Origin: Marisa cornuarietis
Lineage: Eukaryota > Mollusca > Gastropoda > Architaenioglossa > Ampullariidae
NCBI GenBank assembly: GCA_004794655.1
Contig: SMMW01000524.1
Location: 992,001-1,056,000, forward strand
Direction: 5' to 3'
Length of the DNA stretch: 64,000 nt
The translations under genes were made by a program, and so were the position numbers. Below the pieces are notes generated by a model. It made no database searches. It saw nothing but the letters and a program-made list of their open reading frames with translations, and was not told the DNA's origin. Below are positions 25,686 through 36,232 of the stretch, in pieces (the stretch's first letter is position 1; every line of letters starts with the position of its first letter).

Positions 25686-27009
25686 ATAGGAGAGCTTTAT
25701 TCTTTCATCTTTTACCAAGCCCTTGGGATCTAATCACAATGCTGCAAACAATATTTTTTAACTGAGAATTTGCCTTCAACTCACTCTTCCATAGTAGAAA
25801 ACTTTCAAACACTTACACAAAACAAATGCAGAAAGATCCGTGATCAAAAGTGACACAAAATAAAACTGGATACATCTGCCAACCAGATAAACTGGCTGGC
25901 TACCCCAAATAACACTATGAAGAAAAAATTTACAGCCTTGACAACAGGCTGTCTTTATAAATAAAACATGGTATGGGATGGCATGACATCAGCAGTGCAA
26001 AGATAGCATTCATATTAGCAAGTTCTCTAAGCATCCTGTAACATTAACAAAACTTATTCTGGTTTTACAAGTGTTCGATCTGAAGACCTGAACTCTCAAA
26101 GTGTGCAACCTAAACAGTAATCAATTACCTGCATACTGTGACTCTCCCCCCCTCACACCCCCCAAGAGAGAGAGAGAGAGAAAAGGATATGAACAAATGA
26201 ATAGTGTGCAATAGCCAATCTATCACCAAAAAAAAAAATCAATGAAGCAGAGAAATAATCTGTACCACAAAAAGATGCAGATTGTAAGCAGCAAACATTT
26301 ATACATTTCTGGTTTTTTCAACAATGTGAAATATATTACATGTATTGAAATATATTTCACCAGATCAATTGCATATGACTGAATGTGGTCTTTTGTAAGA
26401 ATGTTTATTGTAGGACACCAAGATGAAAAACTATGACATTTTCGTAGCTTCACATTAACATCACAGACTCAGACAGAGAAAAGACTTTGCATTTGATAAA
26501 AAATATATTACATGACTGACAAAAGGCAGTCACAAGAAATGTCTTACTTCAGCTATACTCTTAACTCTCATGTTGTAACCCCTGAATGAGGGTTGCAAAT
26601 TAAAAACCAAAGCCAGCTTTTCTATATTATTAAAGTTACATACTACTATTGATTGGTCTGCATGAACTCTTCACCCTCATTTTTTTTGTTGTGACAGAGT
26701 GAATGAAAAATTTGATTTTAAAGTTTCACTCCATTCTGTCAGCATATTTTAGTAAAATACTCTGAGAAAGTTCATTTTTCATAAAACAAAAAGATAAAAA
26801 AAAGAAATACAAGCAAACAGAATGACATGCACAGAAAAACAATACAAACCTTCAAGCCCTTTCCAAGATGCTCAAACAATAAACGTCCTACTGTCAAAAC
26901 GAAAAAGCCAATCTACTTTTGAAGCAAAGCAGGATGAGTAGTAATCGCTGTTAATACTATTCACCAATACTATAAATGCAAGGCTTGTACTCCGAGTCTA
27001 TAATGTAGT

Positions 27010-30000
27010 TTATTCCTTCGATGGATATGCAACATTCATAACAGCAACCTTTTGAATAAAAAGTCCAAAATATTCCTTGCACTTAAATTTATCCTTTTCT
27101 ATGTCATAGCTGCCCAGATGGCCCCCACCAACAAAATAAATCTTATCTTCATACAATGCAACTGATCGTAGGATGTGGCCAAAAGAAGGGGGCACTGGCA
27201 TGATCTCTGTCCACTGATTGGTTTCGATGTCATACATTTCATTATTTGTACAATCAGTGAACCCAACATTTGGAACAGGCTGACAAGTATAACCGCCAAA
27301 GACGTACAAATGGTTGTTGTGTCCAATTATACTGTGACCTTGTCGTGGATGCAGCATGCCTGTGATGGGCTCCCAGGACTCAGCACCAAGGCTCAGCTTG
27401 AAAGATGTACCAGTAGGGATAGGTTCTGATGGATTTGCACTGATTCCACCTGTCATATACAACTCATTGTCATGAAATGCTGCAGCATGGTCATATGAGC
27501 CAAAAAGGAGATCAGGCAGAGGTATCCAGCTGTTGTCAGCAACATCATACATCTCAACAGAAGCAAGAATACTTTCAAACTCATGGCTGTCCACAAGCTG
27601 GTGATCAACTCCTCCCAGGACGTAAATTCTATCTCTTGAGCAGCAACAAGCATGAGACACACGAGGCTGAGCCATCGATGCCAGCTCTGTCCACTCACGA
27701 GTACGAGCACTGAAGCAAAACATCCTGTTGCTGCTGCACAGCTTCTTATCATACCCACCAGTACAGAAGAAAAAGTCTCCAATGGTCACAGAGTTCGATG
27801 AGCCAAGGTCATGTTCCATGACCACGTCACTCTCACGTAGTTCCTCTGTGCAGGTGCCAGATGATGCCAGACTTTTGTACGTAAGCATGCAGCGACCATC
27901 AGAAAAAGAAAACATGACGATATTGGGAGCAGCCCCTCTGGCTGAAAACTGTATTCCTTGCCTGAGACACTGAGAAGAAACATTGTAATTGTGATGTTTG
28001 GCTTCTTCCACTGCATCCTGAATTTCTGGAAATTGAGTGACAGATGGATGTAGAGTCTCAAGCGTTTCCAGATCTATAAGAGGGAAGCGTACCAAGCGCA
28101 AGAGGGGCAACAGTAAATCGCTGCGCTCTTCTTGCTTTGTGTTCACCCACTTACGTATAAGGAAAATCATGAAGTCCTCAGGGGCATCAATGTAAAAGTC
28201 ATCCCTCAGAAGCTGTACTAGCAGGTCTCCATCAAGGTTTTCAAAGAACTTCTTCTCCTGTGACACACGTAACTATCTCATCATATAGCTGAAGACTGGT
28301 GCAATCACAGTTTTAAAAAAATAAAAAACTTAGTTATTCTGCAGTAACCCTGACAGTTAGCAAAGTCCCCACTTTATTGACTAAATTAAACAGATCATTA
28401 TATGTTTATTCTTGATTTATAGCTTTGCTTGGTACATAATGTTACATTAAAATTAGATTGTTTAATATTTCACTGTATCCTATATACTCTTTTTAGTCAC
28501 TTTTTTATTACTTTGATCAATAAAATTGTCTACATAATAATCATTTTCTCATTTTCCCTGTTCTACAAAAAATTCCAATGAACCAAGCAGATTCTTTCTT
28601 CACTCACATTAGAAGAAATACCTAAGAGGTACATCTGTGGTACAGCTATTTGTGGGTGTAAGAGAAGAATGGGATGTGATCCATGGATCAGATAGGTGCT
28701 GTTCTCTGTGTTCCCTGCCAGACCTGTGGTCTGCACCTAACTGCACCTGAAAGTGCATCTTCTTTTTGATCGTGCAACTTTTAGACCATAGCCAAAGCCT
28801 GCTAAAGATTTACAAATGCTACTGAAATTCTGACTCACCTCAGACAGCGGTATTATATTGTTTCCCAAAAAGCCAAAAATGTCTGCACGCAGGTCACCTA
28901 GCCAGTACTTGTCTGCTAGCACAAGAACATTCTGGTAGTTCTCCATGCCCAGCTGGTGGACTAGATAGTCACAGCAAGCATCAACTAGAAACTCAACGTG
29001 GAAAAATCGCGCAGCCTGCACTCATTTAAGCAAAACCAAAAAGACATGATAAATGACTCATTAACAACTTAATATTCAACTCTAAATCTAATAAATTTGC
29101 CTAACAATTTTGTAAAACTACTAGTTCAAGAAAATAAAAAGAGTAAATTCTGACTTTTTATTCACTCATACAGGTAGTAAAAACTTTTGCACAGCAAACT
29201 ACTACTCTAACAGGACAATAAAGAATTTCAAACAAAAAAGATCAAATGTGATCTTTTGCTGATGGAATATTATATTCATATAGAAAATACTAACTTTCAT
29301 TGTTACTTTTGACTTTTTACATCTTTTAAATGTTGACTCCCCTACCACATCTACAGCATTACATCACCTCTAACACATCTTCAATGTTGAGCTGATCAAT
29401 GGTGACATGGCCATGGTAGAAGTAGTCCAGAATGACAGTAAATCCGCCCGGGCTTATCTCATGGAGCTCTATAACATCTTTCTCTTTCTCCAACATGTCA
29501 TGTGAGAACATTGCTGAGAAATAGTCACTGGCTTCAGCTAAAACGTCTCTGTGTGCTTTGAAGCTAGCATTGCCCACCTTTAGTTTTATGTCACATTTGT
29601 AATCATACATCTAGAAAAAAAAAAGTATTGTTTTACATAAAAGCAAAAGGATTTGGCATTTTACAGGTATAAAACTAATTACATGCAGCAGACAATAACA
29701 TCAGTAAACTGGATTTCCTGTAGCATTTAACCAAATGCCAGAAACTTTTTTTTAAACAAATAAACCCTTTACAGCTTACAACCCTTATGATTTCTATGCT
29801 GTGGGACCCTTTACTTTTCTTCCCTTCCTGTTTATTGCATACAAAGAAAAGACACATGGAATACAAACAACTTATTATTAAAAACATTTATAAAAAATGT
29901 GTAACATAAAATTGTCAAATAAAATTTTCATAATAAAAAGAACCAAACCTTTGCTTGTATTTTGCTGAAGTTTGGATTCATGTATTTAATCTTTCCTGGA

Positions 30001-30068
30001 GAAATCTGGATAATCTCAAACCTTGCAGTATCCTGACCATCTCCTTCACCAGAATCTTTACTTGCCAT
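27010..30068 (-). CDS. kelch-like protein (BTB-BACK-kelch), four coding exons
   Basis: Proteins of this architecture are substrate adaptors of cullin-3 ubiquitin ligases: BTB binds CUL3 and the kelch propeller binds the substrate. Coding exons on the minus strand are 30068-29949, 29610-29368, 29015-28839 and 28257-27010. All joins are phase 0, giving 595 residues. BTB spans about residues 40-140 (CDIKLKVGNASFKAHRDVLA, then SDYFSAMFSHDM). BACK follows (about 150-260, including YWLGDLRADIFGF and DDFYIDAPEDFMIFLIRKW). Kelch repeats fill the rest, marked by double glycines: FFFCTGGYD, IYVLGGVD, LYMTGGIS, LYVFGGYT and IYFVGGGH. Five GG blades are visible; a sixth is degenerate. Which vertebrate KLHL it matches cannot be decided by eye. 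A non-coding first exon ending at 31208 is likely. Confidence 0.9.
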
Positions 30069-30196
30069 AGCTGAGCACTTACAGCAGTATAGATAAAAAT
30101 CTACAGAAAATATCAACATCATTTTACCTACCCTGATCAATAAAACAATAAGACTATTTTAAAACACTAGTAACTGGTTATTGGTTAATAGCTATA

Positions 30197-30342
30197 CAGT
30201 GGCGTAGGAAGATGCTCGGCTTTGGGGGGAGGGGGCCAGCTCCATGCTGACAATGAATGACGTTCACATTCTTGCCTTCCCAGCATCTTTTTTTTTTGGG
30301 GGGGGGGCTGCCCCCCTTGCCTCCCTGGTTCCTACGCCACTG
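30197..30342. mobile_element. MITE with CAGTGGCGTAGGAA termini
   Basis: This 146-bp element begins CAGTGGCGTAGGAA and ends in its reverse complement. CTATA flanks it on both sides (30192-30196 and 30343-30347). It lies in the kelch 5' intron and has no coding capacity. The duplicated kelch fragment at 46657-47374 has the uninterrupted site (AATAGCTATAATACAT near 46846). The termini resemble hAT-type MITEs, but a 5-bp duplication is short for hAT, so the class is open. Confidence 0.85.
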
Positions 30343-31207
30343 CTATAATGCAGACACACAAATGTTGCCATAAATGTGGATTTGTGCCCTTTTACATAGA
30401 GAGCAATTTCTTACAACAAATATTATATATATGATATGATATGCAGATTTATCAAATAGGCCTTTGGATCTGTATATCTGACCTTTTGACAAATTCTTCC
30501 ACTATACCTAACTTTGAAAAAAACCCTGCATGTAATGATGATCGAGTTACACAAACATTTTTCACAAAAATACTTAAGCATGAAAAACTGCCCACAATTT
30601 GTAAGAACTTATAAACTAATAATATTCATATTATGCAGTTTTTGCTTTATACGTGTCTGTAACATATTCCTTAATAGCTCGACTGAGTGAAACAAAAATT
30701 TAATGGCAAGCTTCATAATTTGTGATTAAACAGTTCAAATATGTGGTATGCACCAGAAATTTATAAATGGAACATCTACTGTGATCCCACCATATGTGCT
30801 GAACACGGCATCTTTGCGATGTCACTCCTTATAAGTAGCAAAACTGCATTCCATTTCCACAGACGACCAACCGTGAGGTCTATTAACTTCAGTAAATTGC
30901 CCTATAAGAATTTTTACACTTAATAAAGAATCACTAGAACAATAAAGCTAATCATCTGGACTGGAATGATAAGTGTTTATACACCGTACAATTAGGCACT
31001 GTACCCTTTAAAGCAATTATTATTAGTAGTGATATTAGCATATAATGCGTCTCAAGAGTACTTCAGTAGTTCATAGACTGGGAGAGTCGGTACCTACATC
31101 TTCCTGTAAACAGATTTTGAAGTAACAAATAAATCATCTTGCGGAAATGACGAAAGATTATGTGCTTTATTAATTTGCAATTAAATTAATTTTTTTGAAT
31201 TACTTAC

Positions 31208-31300
31208 AGCTTGTACTTTAGTTCTGAAATCAATTTCGACGCTGTAGCGAAACGTCTTCTGCTTTATGTAAGGGAATCCACTCTAAGCATTGATTTTTTT
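31208..31300 (-). other. probable non-coding first exon of the kelch gene
   Basis: On the minus strand, sequence ending GTACAAGCT is followed by the strong donor GTAAGTAATT at 31207. The matching acceptor is CTCAG at 30071, two bases before the kelch ATG. The transcription start is unknown, so the right edge is a guess. Confidence 0.5.
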
Positions 31301-31471
31301 ATTATTTAATTCTAGAGAACCATCCTCTATCATCCGTTATTTCACTGACATATATATTGAATTTATATTTTTATCGTTTTTAACAATTAAGTAAACATGG
31401 ATATGACATTATACAAAATGTATTTTGTTTATCTCGTTTTCTCAAGTCGATAGATTGTGTCCCTTTACAAA
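31301..31471. promoter_or_regulatory. divergent promoter region between kelch gene and MRPL42
   Basis: Only about 170-260 bases separate the presumed kelch first exon (minus) from the MRPL42 start codon (plus). A shared bidirectional promoter is therefore likely. No individual element was identified. Confidence 0.4.
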
Positions 31472-34400
31472 ATGGCTGCCTCCTTGACTTGTCATTATTT
31501 AAGAAATGCTCATCGAATTATTACGGCTCTCCGTACGTATGACTGTTTTACTGCACACAAAAGAAATAATGCATCAGTAATCTTAGAATAACCTTTTCTT
31601 AAATTACTGGCTATTTTATCACCATTCACTCATTTCATGAAATTAGTTGCCGTATTATGTTTGCAGGTTGTCATGCTCTTACGTCAAGTCATCGGCGACA
31701 TTATGCCACTAGCTGTAAAGGAGTCCAATATTACAGGTATAGTTATTTTCAGATTTACTTTTCATCTTCTTTGTTCTTACCTCAACTTTTCTTCACTCCC
31801 TGGCATTCATGGATGGTTGTGTTAAATATTAATCATACAGTAATACAACAGTAGGCCCTGTATGTGCATATGTATGATTGTGTCAGACATATTTGCTTTA
31901 TTAGTTTCACTAAAAGCATTTTAATACTAAAATGTTGTGTTATCCTCATATCCTTCCTTCTTTAAATGATGCATTCTAAGGGGATGGTGGGGGAGGGATA
32001 ATGTGAATTTGATAATGTTTCTGGACACACTTTAATGGTGAGAGATTATTGAATTGTTAGAATATTAATATATTGAATTTTTAGAATATTAAGATAAATA
32101 ATAAGATTTTTTTTCAGGAAACCAAGAATAGCTGCTGCGCCAGATGGCAATTCAATTATATGCTGGCACCCAGAAGCTGAGTTTCCATATGAATATTCAC
32201 AGGTATGTATGTGTGTTGCTCAAAAGAGCAATATAAAATTGAAGTGTCTAGAACAAAATAAAAACATCTAACACCCTGTAACAATAAAATATTTATCACC
32301 AAATGTGGAATTAATGTTATTGAATAATCTATTACAGCCAATAATAACAAATGAGGACTATATTGTCAATTAACACTTAGTAACATATTATTTTGATGTA
32401 GAGCAGTAAAATTCAAGTTAGCAAAACTTTTATGTGTATTTAGAGTGTAAGTATATGCGTGCATCCAAGATGTCAGTAATATCTACATTTTCCTCTAAGA
32501 GAAATGGCATGCACTGCAACAGTGCCTTTTCTTCAACAATAAAATCACAATATTTTTTTTCCTCAAGGAATTGTGGGATATAGTATTAAGAGGCTGTTGG
32601 AAAATGTACACTTCAGTAATATGCTAGAAATAATTGACAACTTTGCAGTTCCACTAAATTGGAGTGTTTTTTTTAATTATTAGAATATTTAAGTTTGGAA
32701 AGCTAGAGTAACAAGCATGTGCACATGCACACCATATTGATAATCCCATGGTCATCATAAAGAAATGGGAAGAAGTGTTCATGAGGTCATCTGTTTTGCC
32801 CCTTTTCTTTGCTCTTGTTTTCAGTCATTGACTAAGGGACAGCTAAGAAACAATGTGACATGACTGTCAAACACACTAAGCTTGGAAAAGGGTGGGGGGG
32901 GAAAGATGCACCCATTGCTACAAAACACTTTGTAGTTATGAACATTTAATTCTTATACAGTTTGCAGCTGCGATTTCAGTCTTCATAGCTACAGCTCAAT
33001 TGTGTAGATATGTCCGTATTGAATGAGTTAAGGTACTGGTAAAAATGTGCTCAGAAGAAAATGAAAGGTGTTTTTTTTTTCTAAGCTTCAATTTACAAAA
33101 GCTCTAAAAACAAACATACAAATGAAAAAAAATCTCCAACTGTGCACTTTATGCACCGAATAATGTATGCCATATTTAAAAGGTAAATGTATTGACTTTT
33201 ATACGTTTATAAGGCATTTATAAATCTTGGTAGACCATATAGTTAAGGGCTGTATAACAGTATATGTGGTGCAGTGGTTACAATACCATCTAAAAGGCAT
33301 ACATTAAAGAGGAAGATAGATGATGCACAGTTCTAGCTTAATCACATATGATCTTGGTTAATGTTTTGTTTCAGGAAAATACTTCTTATTTTCCATCATC
33401 TAATCGGGGCAGATGATCCCCAAATTAAAATCTAAAACAGGAGGGTTTTGTTGAGACTTCATAGACTAGTTGAAGAATCAGAGCATGAAGCATGACTTTC
33501 AGTCATGGTGTTAATCAGAGATGATCTTCGATGAAAATTTCTATTGGCAGCCACCCTGTTTTTATGACACCTCATCTACCAAAGACAAGTATAGAACATG
33601 AAATCAATTAATCACTGTTGTAATCGTGGGTTATAAGTCACATTTCAGAAAGCTTTCATCCCATTTTTAAAACATGGTATATTGTATTATATTGTTAATA
33701 GGTTCCGCACTGTGGTCACAATTTTATAATTCGCAGCAAAATTGAAATATTACTTAATGTAGCAGCAATGTAATTAGAAGATCGTTTACTAACTTAAAGA
33801 TTTTTTAACAGCTCCCCAACACTCGTTTTTTTTCTTTCTTTTCAAAATGACACATTACTCTCACATCAACCACTGCATCTGTTTCAGCCAATGCCAAGGG
33901 AGGAAGGGGAGGCAGCTCAGGTAATTTTATTTATCAGTGCAAAGACGTTTGAGGATAAGTTTTTTGTTTGTTGTTTTTTTTTTTGTTTTTTTTGTTTTTT
34001 ACAATCTTAGTATACTCCAGAGGAATTACTGATAGTGTGTGTGTGTGTGTTGGAACTGTCAAGTCTTTCTAGAAACAGTAAATGTATATCTTGCATAATT
34101 GGGGGATTAACTAGCATGGAGATCAAAACATAAATCAGTTGTTTGTTAGTTATATATGCTTTTATATAACCTTTTTTTGTCGATAATGCTGCTGTATTGT
34201 TTTACAAAATAATGTGTTTCTAAAGCACTTGCTTGTTGTCATAAAATATAGGGGGAGACACCGCTCAAAGTTAATTTTCTGGTAGAGGAGAAATTAAAAA
34301 TGAGACCTGATGGCCCAACAGACAGCGAGTTGTGCAATATGTTCTTCACAACCAAACATATGTGGAGACCAAGGTAGGTTTTAGTTCAGATGGTTAAAAA

Positions 34401-34873
34401 AAAACAAACCAGGAAAGCACTACTGTAGCACATTTAAAACTAAATATAGAATAATCATAAAAGATTTCCAGGTTAGCCATGGGCCTAGTGCATAGCAAAT
34501 CAGTGGAAGATAGCAACCAACTAAAATGGTTATAAAAGATAGTTTAGCTAGCTGTTACTTTCTAGCCATCCAAGATGTTCTGTGCCCCTGGTCTCAGGTT
34601 ATGTATAACTGCTAATCAAAAGAAACTAAAGATACATCTGTTTTTTGTGTTAAATACATTTAGTACTTATTCACAAGCATATTGGGGTATTGAGAACTAC
34701 GAGTTTTTCATATTCAACATGTAATTAAAGGAGTTTTATAACCAAAACTTTTATTTTAAACATGCTTATTGTTGGATCAAATGATATGTGTTATTTTCCA
34801 CATTATGACTTTCAGGCCACGGGCTGACAAAGAGAAGCCCAAGATATTTCCAGTGGATAGAGATGGCCTGTGA
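31472..34873 (+). CDS. MRPL42: mitochondrial ribosomal protein mL42, six exons
   Basis: A component of the mitochondrial large ribosomal subunit. Exons are 31472-31532, 31667-31736, 32118-32202, 33888-33920, 34252-34373 and 34816-34873. All phases agree, giving 142 residues, the same as human MRPL42. Diagnostic text: APDGNSIICWHPEAEFPYEY (51-70), corresponding to the SDGRTIVCYHP region of the human protein, and NMFFTTKHMWRPR (112-124), the family signature. The first 44 residues are basic with few acids and fit a mitochondrial targeting sequence. Exon 4 is only 33 bases. A polyadenylation signal AATAAA lies at 34928-34933. It is head-to-head with the kelch gene. Confidence 0.93.
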
Positions 34874-34927
34874 ATGTTTTTATCATTGGCATTAAGGATG
34901 CATCAGACCATCATCCTGTGAAGATAA

Positions 34928-34933
34928 AATAAA
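34928..34933 (+). terminator. MRPL42 polyadenylation signal
   Basis: AATAAA lies 55 bases downstream of the stop codon and is the only canonical signal nearby. Confidence 0.7.
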
Positions 34934-35093
34934 CTCACAGTCTGGCAAAATAAGTTGATAATTGTGTGTGGCATGAGGAGAGTAGTCAAGAAAAGATTAA
35001 CTGATGCCTGCAATGGATTTGAGTTAAATACCAGACATCACCGAGTTCTTTCTTCAAAGATTGGTCCTTGTCCACAACTTGTGTTCATAACCA

Positions 35094-35251
35094 TTAATAA
35101 TAATAATGTGAACTTATAACATGCAGCATCGTGACCAAGATAGATCACACTCTCTGCCCAGACCAGTAATGATAAAGATAACAGACAGTGGACGGTGAGA
35201 TACATATAGGCACGCTGAGCAACATAAAGATGAGGTACAAGAGTAGAACCT
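35094..35251. repeat. interspersed repeat, copy 2 of 2
   Basis: Matches 8808-8983 in the same orientation (GACCAAGATAGATCACACTC, CATAAAGATGAGGTACAAGAG). It forms the left part of the 0.9-kb insertion described above. Confidence 0.6.
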
Positions 35252-35824
35252 ACACATCACAAACCGCCAAGATCTTGCCACCAAGAATTTCGACTACAGG
35301 CATGTACGCTAGGTGTGTCACAGCTTAAGTTTTCTTTGTGGATGAGTTTCTGAGAATGATTCTAAAAGGATTGAAAGTATAGCATCTGTGCACCAGCCAG
35401 GCGCTCTCCTGCTGTGAAAAACCACTACACTGAATCTGGTGCAGTTGACTCGTTCCGAACACGCTCCCTCCTCATTTTCCAAATTCAGACGACTACCATT
35501 CGTCAATAAGTTTTGACATTTGTCTTCTGCTTCAACACTTTTCTTGGAAAAGATTGTGTATGGGTCACACAGTCACTGAGTGCGACGCCTTGTTCCAAGT
35601 GAATTCAGCTGGCGTCCGCACCTCGAGGTTAGAAAGCGGCTTCGGGTAAGTTGGTGCCGAAATGTGAAAAGAAAAAGAGTTGTTTTGTCAATTGCTACGA
35701 AACTGTAAATTGTTGAACGTGCCGAAAAGGGGGAATCAGCCGCTAAGCTTTCATCAGAATTTAACATCGGAAATCAAACACCTTTTTTAGCATTTGCGGA
35801 TTTTTAGAATTACTTAGTATTGTT

Positions 35825-35890
35825 CAGTAAAACGTCGATTATCCAATGTAATGACCGGTGCCCGTCATCCGGATAATCGATGTTCTACTG
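35825..35890. mobile_element. 66-bp pogo/Tigger-like inverted-repeat element
   Basis: CAGTAAAACGTCGATTATCC on the left pairs with CAGTAGAACATCGATTATCC read inward from the right, leaving a spacer of about 25 bases. CAGTA-ACTCGATTATCC-type termini are characteristic of pogo/Tigger elements. No TA duplication is visible, so assignment rests on the termini alone. Confidence 0.65.
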
Positions 35891-36232
35891 TTTTTGCGAC
35901 TTATAAACCAGTGCAGCTCATCTGTCAATAAAGTAGAGATTTTTTAAAATTTAGTGGGTGAGGCTTCTATACAGGTGCGCTCAATAGACCGAAATTTACG
36001 ATACTCTTCATTTATACTACATTTAAATTAATAAAGTTAAAAACTGAGTGAAGAGTGGAAGAGAGAGAATGATGAAGTTCGTAAATTGACTATTTGGATT
36101 CAAAATTATCATGAACAGCAAACATACAAAAGTGACAGGATTGGTTGCTGTTTTTTTTGACAGCATTTCAGCAGTAAAGGCCATATCAAAGTCAAACTAT
36201 TCAAATCGAAACAATAGGGGTCAAGCAAATTA

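Larger units (their letters stand above)
20501..27009 (-). other. 3' UTR of the kelch gene and/or intergenic DNA
   Basis: These 6.5 kb follow the kelch stop codon on the minus strand. No coding frame is credible. Minus-strand AATAAA (plus-strand TTTATT) occurs at 23385-23390, 20513-20518 and 20501-20506, so the transcript end cannot be fixed. Recognised inserts are a tRNA-type SINE (21290-21545) and a LINE 3' fragment (25400-25685). Simple repeats include G-rich tracts near 24815-24828 and (GA)n at 25540-25551 and 26166-26180. The rest shows nothing recognisable. Confidence 0.45.
35038..36232 (+). repeat. displaced copy of the THAP gene 3' region, split by an insertion
   Basis: 35038-35093 matches 53167-53225 (GAGTTCTTTCTTCAAAG, TATAACCATT). 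About 35994-36232 matches 53227-53493 (ATTTAAATTAATAAAGTT, AATTATCATGAACAGCAAAC, GGTCAAGCAAA). Between them about 900 bases are inserted here, beginning with an AATAAT-led repeat. The THAP polyadenylation signal is retained (36030-36035). Confidence 0.8.

Noticed and set aside
27453..27782. A 109-codon minus-strand frame within the kelch exon
   Set aside because: It lies inside the kelch coding exon in a different frame on the same strand. The kelch frame has GG blade motifs, and this one has none.
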